This document shows positions 40,868 to 47,330 of a stretch of DNA of 47,330 nt, piece by piece. The notes under the pieces were generated by a model, which searched no databases, was not told the origin of the DNA, and saw only the letters and a list, made by a program, of their open reading frames with translations. The stretch comes from Candidatus Latescibacterota bacterium (GTDB lineage Bacteria > Latescibacterota > UBA2968), in contig JAJEDY010000055.1 of assembly GCA_022821275.1 (NCBI GenBank), positions 1 to 47,330 on the forward strand, in the 5' to 3' direction. Positions within the stretch are counted from its first letter, which is position 1, and every line of letters starts with the position of its first letter. Made by a program: the position numbers and the translations under genes.

Positions 40868-42514
40868 TCACACCACACCGTGCCTTGAGGCGCGTCGTTC
40901 TCGCCTGGGCTTAATCGGTACTGCGCGCACCACATTTTCGGGATCGTAATCCAGCAACTTCAACCAATCCTCTGTATTATCTGTCGGCGGGAAAATCTCA
41001 TTCTCGCTGTACTCGGTCTCAATCCCCGCGAGCAAATCGCCAAACCCAATCCCATCTTCTGCACCCGACGCAATACACCGCTTAATCACAATCTCCTTCG
41101 CGCGCTGCACAATAGACTCGAGAATCGCCCCGCTACACAGATCCCCTCGGCTCAACACCTCCTTGCGACCGCTTCTGAGCAACACCTCTAAGAAGCGCGT
41201 ATCATCGCGCGCGGCATATATCTCTGCTATCGCACGCGCCGCGAGATCGTCAACCGCAGCCTTCGCATCGCCGTCATGCGCGTTTAACGCATCCTCAGAC
41301 AGCGGCAAATCAGCCGTCAAATAAATACCCAAAATCTCGCGCGCAGCCTCCTCGTCTGGACGAAGCACCTTGATCTTGCGATCAATACGCCCCGGGCGCA
41401 AAATCGCCGGATCGATCAAATCTGGACGATTGGACGTCAAAATAATCACCACATCTTGCAGGGAATCGATCCCGTCCATCTCGGAACAAAACATCGGCAC
41501 AACCGTATTTGAAATATTGTGCGACCGAATTGCCCGCCGCGTCCCCAGGACCGACTCTGCCTCGTCGATAAACACCACCGGTAAAAACCCCTCGCGCCGC
41601 TTCTCGCGCGCCTGAGAAAAAATCTCGCGCACCTTGCGCTCGGACTCGCCCAACCACATATTCAAAATCTCAGGACCTTTAATATGCATAAAACACGCCT
41701 TGAGATTCAGGCCATCTGCCTGCACCTGCTTCTCCAGATTATACGCCGTCGCCTTCCCAATCAGCGTCTTGCCACACCCTGGCGGACCGTACAACAAAAA
41801 CCCCTTGGGCGTACTGTACTGAAACCGCTTAAACAACTCCGGATGCAACACCGGCATCTCAATCGTATCTTTAATCGCCTGAATCGCATCCTTTTGTCCG
41901 CCGATCTTTTCCCACGGCAAATCCGGAACTTCTTCCAGATAAAAATCCTTCACCTCGGAATGCGGCATCTTCTCCAGTGCCACGCGAAAATGCGGATCAA
42001 TGCGCACCTCCTCCCCCGCCTTCAACGCCTCGGCCTCCAGATCGGACCCCCGCAGCAAAATATGCGTCTGCGAACCGTGTTCTTGCCCCACCTGCAAGCG
42101 CCCATCGTCCAGCACATCGACAATTTTACCCACCGTACCCGACGGCGACTCGCCCATATCGCCCACCACGGCGAACGCCTCATTGACCAGCACCCGCGTC
42201 CCCACCCTCAAATCGCGTTCATCCAACCGCCCATCCACATTGGCATAATACTCTGCCCCACCCACCGTAATATACGCGACGCCATTCTCTGGCGGCGACA
42301 ACAACGTACCGACCCGATTGGCCGGTGCCGTCACCTTCTCCAGCGCCCCTTCCAACTCCACAATCGTGCGCCTCGCCTCCTCAAACGTAATCTCGTCTTC
42401 CTGAAGCTGCCGGCGCAACTGGAACAGCAGGGGCCGCCGCCGATCCGTCTCATCCATCGTCATCAAAATCTGATCGATAATCGACAACGACTGAAACGTA
42501 TGCTGCATATCCAC
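40868..42514 (-). CDS. arc: Proteasomal AAA+ ATPase ARC (Mpa-like)
   Basis: A 548-residue unfoldase. It has an N-terminal coiled coil (about 30-60), OB domains ('YITVGGAEYYANVDGRLDER' and 'GTVGKIVDVLDDGRLQVGQE'), then an AAA+ module: Walker A 'GPPGCGKTLIGKA', pore loop near 'FMHIKGPEILNMWLGES', Walker B 'VVFIDEAESVLG', arginine fingers in 'LRPGRIDRKI'. It should recognise Pup-tagged proteins and feed them to the 20S core. It ends 'RRERRASRHGVV' without the Gln-Tyr-Leu tail that docks mycobacterial Mpa. It heads the locus, with dop one base after. Confidence 0.93.
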   Translation of the reverse strand: MDMQHTFQSLSIIDQILMTMDETDRRRPLLFQLRRQLQEDEITFEEARRTIVELEGALEKVTAPANRVGTLLSPPENGVAYITVGGAEYYANVDGRLDERDLRVGTRVLVNEAFAVVGDMGESPSGTVGKIVDVLDDGRLQVGQEHGSQTHILLRGSDLEAEALKAGEEVRIDPHFRVALEKMPHSEVKDFYLEEVPDLPWEKIGGQKDAIQAIKDTIEMPVLHPELFKRFQYSTPKGFLLYGPPGCGKTLIGKATAYNLEKQVQADGLNLKACFMHIKGPEILNMWLGESERKVREIFSQAREKRREGFLPVVFIDEAESVLGTRRAIRSHNISNTVVPMFCSEMDGIDSLQDVVIILTSNRPDLIDPAILRPGRIDRKIKVLRPDEEAAREILGIYLTADLPLSEDALNAHDGDAKAAVDDLAARAIAEIYAARDDTRFLEVLLRSGRKEVLSRGDLCSGAILESIVQRAKEIVIKRCIASGAEDGIGFGDLLAGIETEYSENEIFPPTDNTEDWLKLLDYDPENVVRAVPIKPRRERRASRHGVV

Positions 42515-42589
42515 ATAGTCCTGAAGAAAATCTTCAGGTGACTTTCTCTGACGATCAGAATCGTTGGTATTGATGGCTGACCCCCTCTC

Positions 42590-42730
42590 TGTCTGAATCA
42601 GGATTCGCAGGATTTAAGGATGAACAGGATGAAAAGCAAAACCTTCTGGATCGCGGCTTAAAGCCTGCCGCGATGACGGGTACCATTATTCACACTTCAC
42701 ACTTCACACTTCACACTTCACACTTCAACC
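42590..42730. repeat. Composite repeat upstream of the pup-proteasome locus
   Basis: The left end is GAATCAGGATTCGCAGGATT, TAAGGATGAACAGGATGAAAAG; the palindrome GGATCGCGGCTTAAAGCC/TGCCGCGATGAC is at 42643-42677; the right end has five tandem ACACTTC units (about 42690-42725). It sits just upstream of arc, so the locus promoter must lie in 42515-42600 or within it. I saw no convincing promoter. Confidence 0.75.
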
Positions 42731-42769
42731 AAGAATACCATATCTCAAAACCCATGTCAAGCCGTGTGC

Positions 42770-43705
42770 CTACTCCTTTTCGAGCTCCTCTAACTTGCGC
42801 TCCATATCAATTTTAATCTCGGCGACAATATTGGGAATCGGGTCCCTCTTCATCGCTTTAATAACCGTGGGCTTCGTGATATCAAAATGCATCTTATGCT
42901 CTATCACCAGCCCGCGCGTCGCATCGATCACCCACGACCCACCGCCTGTACCCTTCCCATTGTAATACAGAGAAGCCACACTCACCTCAATCCACCCCGC
43001 GTACTCCACCTCACTATCCTCATCGATATGCACCTCCACGCGCCCCTTCGCATTCTTGATATTCTTCACCTCGTAAGTACTCTTAATTTTAATCTGCGAA
43101 TCGCGCCCCATCATATCCATACTCGCAAAAGGACGCCAGAACACCCGCTCGCCCGTCCAGGTATCGCCCTTATTAACTGGCCCATCCGGCAAAACGGGCG
43201 CAAACGCGGGAATCGCCCCCTGGTACATATCCGTAATCAAATCCTGCCGCTCCACGCGAAACGCGGGAAAATCAGGCTCGAACTTCTGCACCCTGCCCTC
43301 GGGCGTCACCTGCCAGGTAAAAACCCGATCATTAAACATATCAAACGTAAACGGAAACTGCTCATACGTCTGCTTCTCACCCAGAAAAATCGCCGCACTC
43401 GCGCCCTTCTTAATCTCGGCGCGAACGCCCATCACCCCTTCGGGAATCGTCCTCCCCGGCAGCGCCTGGGGCACAACCACCTCTTCATGGCTGCGCCACT
43501 CATTATCTATAATCACTTTAATATGCCCGCTCTGCATCACAATCTGCTCGCCCATATTGCTGTAATACTCCACCCGGAACTTGTGCTTATAACGCGCCTT
43601 GCGCCCCTCTGGAAACTTCAGTGCAAGCGCCGTAGCCTGTGCGCCAGCATCGGCGACCATGCCGATGAGCAACCCGAAAATAAGTGTTAATTTTAATATA
43701 CGCAT
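42770..43705 (-). CDS. Exported protein of unknown function (DUF6263-like)
   Basis: A 311-residue protein with a signal peptide (MRILKLTLIFGLLIGMVADA then GAQA). The mature part is beta-rich with repeated charged strands ('ARYKHKFRVEYYSNMGEQIV', 'NKGDTWTGERVFWRP', 'GSWVIDATRGLVIEHKM') and a helical Glu/Lys-rich tail (IDMERKLEELEKE). The layout recalls DUF6263-type periplasmic proteins, but I am not sure. It is upstream of the proteasome locus on the same strand, separated by repeat DNA, so co-regulation is unlikely. Confidence 0.6.
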   Translation of the reverse strand: MRILKLTLIFGLLIGMVADAGAQATALALKFPEGRKARYKHKFRVEYYSNMGEQIVMQSGHIKVIIDNEWRSHEEVVVPQALPGRTIPEGVMGVRAEIKKGASAAIFLGEKQTYEQFPFTFDMFNDRVFTWQVTPEGRVQKFEPDFPAFRVERQDLITDMYQGAIPAFAPVLPDGPVNKGDTWTGERVFWRPFASMDMMGRDSQIKIKSTYEVKNIKNAKGRVEVHIDEDSEVEYAGWIEVSVASLYYNGKGTGGGSWVIDATRGLVIEHKMHFDITKPTVIKAMKRDPIPNIVAEIKIDMERKLEELEKE

Positions 43706-43712
43706 AAGAACC

Positions 43713-43818
43713 TCCTGGATCGCGGCTCAACACCATACCGCGATGACGGGCGAGGCATGCCTCGCCCCTACGGTTGTTCACTCTTCACAGCCCTTCTTTT
43801 TTCTCTGCGTTATCTGCG
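43713..43818. repeat. Composite repeat between two minus-strand genes
   Basis: The palindrome CTGGATCGCGGCTCAACACC/ATACCGCGATGAC (43713-43747) is followed by the GGGCGAGGC-type hairpin (43748-43771) and by CTGCGTTATCTGCGTCATCT. The next bases, CTGCGGATTCTCC, are inside the coding end of the oxidoreductase gene. Confidence 0.8.
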
Positions 43819-44835
43819 TCATCTGCGGATTCTCCGCGTGCGCTTCACCCGCACGGGACGGCCATTCTTTTCTGCCGACTCCCATGCGGCCTCTGTCAAC
43901 TGAATCACGCGCAAACCGCACACCGGCGGCACCTGAACTTCATCGCGCCCCAAAATCGCATCCACGAAATTTTGATCGGGACTCACAAACCGCGAAGGCA
44001 AACTATTCGCATCGACCTCCACGGGTGCGCTGCCACCGTATTTACACGTCAACTTCCCATTGCGAGAATAAATCGCCCCCTTCGTGCCCCAAATCGTAAT
44101 ATCCTCCCACATCCCGGGACCTGGCCCCGTCCCCACAATCGAAAAATTCGCCAACGCGCCATTCTCAAACACAATCGACAGCGCCGAATTGATATCCACC
44201 TCTGTATCCAGATTATCCATAAACGCCGACACGCGCGTGGGTGCCTGATCCACCATCCACAGCACAATATCCAGCAAATGACTCCCCGAATCATTCAACT
44301 GACCCCCGCCCGACAGCGCGTGAACCTGTCGCCACTTCCCCTGTTGATTCTCGTACCAGTGTTGATCCTGCATCGCCTGAATAAACTGAACCTCTCCAAT
44401 CTCCCCCGCCTGAATCTGATTTCGAATAAACCGAAACGTCGGCGCCAGATGCCGTTGATAAGACACCATCAAAATGCGATCCACCTCCTCTGCCTTATCC
44501 ATCACCTGAAACGCGTGATCGACCGAACAAACCATCGGCTTCTCCGTCAGCACGTGCAGACCCTTATCCAGACTGTCCATAATCTGTTCAAAATGCAACG
44601 TATGCGGCGTAGAAATCTCGGTCGCATCCATCTCCACCTCACGCAGCATATCCCTGTGATCTGCAAACCGCGGCAACGCCTCTGTCTCTGGCACGCGCGC
44701 AAACAACCGCGCAAAACTCTCCTCACTCGGATCTGCAAGCGCCACAATCTCCACATCCTGCATATCCATCAAACGCCTGATATGGCCACTCATATTGCCA
44801 CCACACCCGATCAAGCCCATTCGCACCTTCTCCAT
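43819..44835 (-). CDS. Gfo/Idh/MocA-family oxidoreductase
   Basis: A 338-residue NAD(P)-dependent dehydrogenase-type protein: Rossmann loop 'MGLIGCGGNMSGHI', 'EIVALADPSEE', 'EISTPHTLHFEQIMDSLDKG', 'HVLTEKPMVCS' with the catalytic Lys, and 'GGGQLNDSGSHLLDIVLWM' with the substrate-domain His. Likely a sugar or inositol dehydrogenase. AAGGAG overlaps the stop of the small coiled-coil gene 11 bases upstream, so the two are co-transcribed. The last residues 'RTRRIRR' come from the right end of the downstream repeat. Confidence 0.92.
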   Translation of the reverse strand: MEKVRMGLIGCGGNMSGHIRRLMDMQDVEIVALADPSEESFARLFARVPETEALPRFADHRDMLREVEMDATEISTPHTLHFEQIMDSLDKGLHVLTEKPMVCSVDHAFQVMDKAEEVDRILMVSYQRHLAPTFRFIRNQIQAGEIGEVQFIQAMQDQHWYENQQGKWRQVHALSGGGQLNDSGSHLLDIVLWMVDQAPTRVSAFMDNLDTEVDINSALSIVFENGALANFSIVGTGPGPGMWEDITIWGTKGAIYSRNGKLTCKYGGSAPVEVDANSLPSRFVSPDQNFVDAILGRDEVQVPPVCGLRVIQLTEAAWESAEKNGRPVRVKRTRRIRR

Positions 44836-44846
44836 CCAAAACTCCT

Positions 44847-45077
44847 TTATTTGTTCAGCGTCAAAATGATTGTGATAGCCGTGCCGACATTGGCAATCAG
44901 CAATGTAATCAGCAGGCTAATAACCCATTTGAAACCGCTATCAACGCGCACTTCAAGGTTGGCCAATCGCGTCTCCATGCTGGACATGCGCTTGTCCATT
45001 TGCTCAACAATACCCTCGATCCGTGCTAAGCGAGCGTCAAATTCTGCGAACTTATCTTGTGGTGTCGGAATCTGCAT
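44847..45077 (-). CDS. Small coiled-coil/membrane protein, paralogue B
   Basis: A 76-residue protein beginning MQIPTPQDKFAEFDARLARI, close to paralogue A at 6885-7151. A heptad-rich segment (about 10-50) precedes one membrane span, 'WVISLLITLLIANVGTAITI'. It is 12 residues shorter than A because A carries one extra 'NMDIRLTNMDTR'-type heptad block. It shares a transcript with the Gfo/Idh gene downstream, while A is followed by its own terminator. Function unknown. Confidence 0.7.
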   Translation of the reverse strand: MQIPTPQDKFAEFDARLARIEGIVEQMDKRMSSMETRLANLEVRVDSGFKWVISLLITLLIANVGTAITIILTLNK

Positions 45078-45088
45078 ACTTTCTCCCT

Positions 45089-45145
45089 TTTGGATCGCGG
45101 ATTAAACGGATTAAAGGATGGACGCGGATTACAACTTGCCTCGCC
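45089..45145. repeat. Degraded repeat fragment
   Basis: TTGGATCGCGGATTAAACGG, ATTAAAGGATGGACGCGG and GCCTCGCCCCTAC are remnants of the palindrome left arm, the left-end AGGATG units and the right half of a CCCCTAC hairpin. Confidence 0.55.
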
Positions 45146-45211
45146 CCTACACACATATCCCTTCAACCAACGTGCTCGAATATAGTTTCACATATACAAT
45201 ACCGCAATAAC

Positions 45212-45248
45212 AAAAAAAAGGCCACTGGACAAATGTCCAATGGCCTTT
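45212..45248 (-). terminator. Terminator after the secreted-protein gene
   Basis: A long stem AAGGCCACTGGACA/TGTCCAATGGCCTT with one mismatch and a two-base loop. On the minus strand it is followed by a run of T (A at 45212-45219). It lies about 70 bases past the stop at 45317. Confidence 0.85.
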
Positions 45249-45268
45249 GAATTTGGCACCGTTCTCAC

Positions 45269-45320
45269 GGGCGAGGCATGCCTCGCCCCTACAACGGGCG
45301 GGTTTGAAATCCGCCCCTAC
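45269..45320. repeat. Two adjacent CCCCTAC hairpins
   Basis: GGGCGAGGC/GCCTCGCCC plus CTAC (45269-45292) is followed after three bases by GGGCGG/CCGCCC plus CTAC around TTTGAAAT (45296-45320). The TAG stop of the minus-strand gene (45317-45319) is read from the CTA of the second hairpin. Confidence 0.8.
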
Positions 45321-47330
45321 TTCAACAGCAGCATCTTCTGGATCGCGGTATTTGGACCCGCCACAATCTTGGCAATATAAACGCCACTACCAACACTGCG
45401 GCCCATAAAGTCCTTAGCATCCCACTGGACACTATAGCGACCCGCTGTATAATGCTGGCTCACGAGTTGACGAATCTCCTGCCCAATCGCATCGTAAATG
45501 ATGACAGACACATTTGTGTCGGCGGGCAAATCGTAGGAAATCGTCGTCCGTGGGTTAAACGGATTGGGATAAATAGCCGAAGCAAACTCCGTGGGCAGGG
45601 TGAAACGCGCGCCCAACAGCACCTCAATCGGATTCGAACGATTAACCGTCCCATCCAGATCGATCTGCTCGAGAACATAATAAACGATCTCAGCAGCGGG
45701 AAGGCTGATATCCTCAAACATATAATCCATCAACTGATCGGTCGTACCGGCACCGGCGATAAGCTCGCTAACCACCTCGTAGGTCTCGCCATCCGTACTG
45801 CGAAGCACGCGGAAACCCGCATTATTGGTCTGCGAAGCCGTCGCCCAGTTGAGCACCACGCGGTCTTCAATCACCGAACCGACAAATGACGACAACTCAA
45901 TCGGCACCTGCTCGTCAAACTGAACGGTTACCTCGACAGCAGACATCCCATCGGAAGCCGTCACCTTGACAACCGCGGAACCCAAACCCGTCGCCGTCAA
46001 CGTATAGACATTCTGCATATCCATTTCCGGGTGGGCATCGATCATTGCCGCACCTTCTACTTCATGCGAAAAGGTAATCTTCGAACCCTCGGCAAAACCG
46101 AGCGCCGTGACCTTAATCACCGCTTCGCCACCGCGCGGAATGGTCGCAATATGTGCAGACACCTCCAGCCGCGGACCGAAATTATACATCACCGGCGCGG
46201 GAAGCGTCACCATCGTCGTCTCGCCAGAAGCGAGAAGCACAGTAAACGACGAAACGCCAACCGAAAACGGCACGGCCTCAGCACCTGTCATCAGCTTCAG
46301 CGTACCCAGAAAACCATTGGACAGCATCACGGCTTCCTCGGCACCGACATCGACCTGATTATCGGCAATACCCAGCAACGTCAAACCTTCAGCAGGCTCA
46401 AAACCCGTAATCATCGCCGCCGCAGATGGCTCGACCATCGCCGCTTCATCTGGCGTAATCGTAAACGCGACACTCGCACCGCCGATTGCACCTTCTACCT
46501 CGGCATCACCCACAAACACCTCAATGGCAATCTCTTCATTGGCACCCGCACTGGCCGCCATCATGCCATCATCCATCATATTCATCATATCCATGCCGAC
46601 AACGGCATCCAATGCAGGAAACTTCACCGAGACAAATTCAACGACCAGTTCACCGGTCGTCGTCATACCATCAGAAGCCGTCACAGTCACAACTGCCGGA
46701 ATAGCCGCCGTCAGCGTCAGCGTCGCACCATCCTGCTTCTGCTCGACATTAAACTCACCAGCGATCTTCACATCAAAAGTAATCATCGCATCGGCGGGGA
46801 AATTCACGGCCATAATCGTCGCATCTGAACTGCCACCAACCGGAACCTTAACTGGACTCTCGCCAACCAGCACCAGCTTGGGCGCGACATTGAAACTAAT
46901 CGTGCTCATCATCGCCATCATCTCTGGTGTGATCGTGTCCTGCAGATCCGGCGTTGCACCTGCGGCGAGCGTCACGCTCTTAATGCCCAGATAAAATTCC
47001 TTATCCGTAAGATCTGCCACCGTAGAAAACTCGGCACGTCCCAAAAAACCGGACTCGGGCAGTGTAACAGGCGCAGTACCTGCGAGATTTGCACCCGTAG
47101 CCTCTGGAATAATAAAGGCAAACGCACTGTTCTCGACCTTGTCGAGCTTTAACTCTTCAGCTTTAAAATCAAATGTAATTTGCACACCAACCAGCGGCGT
47201 GGTCACGCCCTGTGCGAAAACCTCAACGGCAATTTTCGTGCCCATACCAGCAACAATGCCAGAATGAACACCTTCATCCATCATATTCCCTGCCCCGCTA
47301 TCGGCAATCAAATCAATCGACACCGTCGCA
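45317..47330 (-). CDS. Secreted multidomain protein with type IX-like C-terminal sorting domain (partial)
   Basis: At least 670 residues; the frame is open to the window edge, so the N-terminus is missing (a GTG at 47323 is not a convincing start). Two tandem units of about 200 residues each pair a cohesin-like domain ('EEIAIEVFVGDAEVEGAIGG') with a beta-sandwich ending 'VVKVTASDGMSAVEVTVQF' or 'VVTVTASDGMTTTGELVVEF'. Then come a FN3-like part ('VVLNWATASQTNNAGFRVLR') and a C-terminal 'YPNPFNPRTTISYDLP' to 'GSGVYIAKIVAGPN' domain typical of type IX secretion or FlgD-like sorting. It should be a surface or secreted protein. It has a strong terminator. Confidence 0.85.
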   Translation of the reverse strand, partial: ATVSIDLIADSGAGNMMDEGVHSGIVAGMGTKIAVEVFAQGVTTPLVGVQITFDFKAEELKLDKVENSAFAFIIPEATGANLAGTAPVTLPESGFLGRAEFSTVADLTDKEFYLGIKSVTLAAGATPDLQDTITPEMMAMMSTISFNVAPKLVLVGESPVKVPVGGSSDATIMAVNFPADAMITFDVKIAGEFNVEQKQDGATLTLTAAIPAVVTVTASDGMTTTGELVVEFVSVKFPALDAVVGMDMMNMMDDGMMAASAGANEEIAIEVFVGDAEVEGAIGGASVAFTITPDEAAMVEPSAAAMITGFEPAEGLTLLGIADNQVDVGAEEAVMLSNGFLGTLKLMTGAEAVPFSVGVSSFTVLLASGETTMVTLPAPVMYNFGPRLEVSAHIATIPRGGEAVIKVTALGFAEGSKITFSHEVEGAAMIDAHPEMDMQNVYTLTATGLGSAVVKVTASDGMSAVEVTVQFDEQVPIELSSFVGSVIEDRVVLNWATASQTNNAGFRVLRSTDGETYEVVSELIAGAGTTDQLMDYMFEDISLPAAEIVYYVLEQIDLDGTVNRSNPIEVLLGARFTLPTEFASAIYPNPFNPRTTISYDLPADTNVSVIIYDAIGQEIRQLVSQHYTAGRYSVQWDAKDFMGRSVGSGVYIAKIVAGPNTAIQKMLLLK

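Noticed and set aside
42690-42725. Five tandem ACACTTC units as a possible CRISPR array
   Set aside because: The unit is seven bases with no spacers. It is the right end of a composite repeat.

Overview
The window comes from an uncultured-type Gram-negative bacterium, most plausibly of the FCB group or a neighbouring candidate phylum (Latescibacterota- or Poribacteria-like). Four lines point there. A large secreted protein ends in a type IX-secretion-like C-terminal sorting domain. Phytanoyl-CoA-dioxygenase-like (PhyH) proteins and sulfatases are abundant. A complete Pup/proteasome locus has a Pup ending in Arg-Thr-Gly-Glu, the form reported from Gram-negative phyla as UBact. Short palindromic intergenic repeats are very dense. 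The placement is inference; no rRNA or other strong marker is present. I saw no tRNA, rRNA, CRISPR array or intact insertion sequence by eye.

Layout. 1-6.8 kb, mostly minus strand: a cut-off gene start, three tandem PhyH paralogues, a DUF72 protein, an orphan HicB-like antitoxin (plus), a DUF5060/apiosidase-like glycoside hydrolase, a 30-residue membrane mini-protein and a fourth PhyH protein. 6.9-10.1 kb, minus: a coiled-coil/membrane small protein, then a coupled trio made of a QueF paralogue without the catalytic Cys, QueF itself, and an unrecognised gene split by an in-frame TGA; then a conserved unknown protein. 10.4-13.0 kb, plus: cysC, a metal-dependent cyclase and an NAD-binding/SAF protein. 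13.1-16.4 kb, minus: aconitase followed by a Uma2-like protein. 16.6-24.7 kb: gpmI, two sulfatases, an rRNA methyltransferase, DUF2231, a zinc alcohol dehydrogenase, and an ECF sigma factor with a small membrane protein. 24.8-28 kb: a TRAP transporter whose binding protein converges on its two permease genes. 28.1-35.8 kb, plus: AAA/DUF4143 ATPase, a third sulfatase, a small putative HTH protein, a NamZ-like muramidase, a nicotinamidase-like hydrolase, and an ABC exporter with DUF1854.

35.9-42.5 kb, minus, is the centrepiece: arc-dop-pup-prcB-prcA-pafA, a full set of genes for tagging proteins with Pup, removing the tag, and unfolding and degrading the targets. Genes abut or overlap, except for a 110-base repeat between dop and pup. 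42.8-47.3 kb, minus: an exported protein, a Gfo/Idh oxidoreductase behind a second coiled-coil/membrane small protein, and the secreted, internally duplicated protein cut by the window end.

Nearly every intergenic gap carries pieces of one modular repeat system: an outer 'CAGATGAACACAGATG'-type end, a 'CTGGATCGCGGCT...GCCGCGATGAC' palindrome, a variable-stem hairpin ending in CCCCTAC, and a right end of 'CATCTGCGGAT' or 'CACTTCACACTT' units. Copies show compensatory base changes and nested insertions, and some supply the last codons or stop codons of neighbouring genes. A different 80-100-base repeat fills the intercistronic gaps sulfatase-adh and dop-pup in the same direction relative to transcription.
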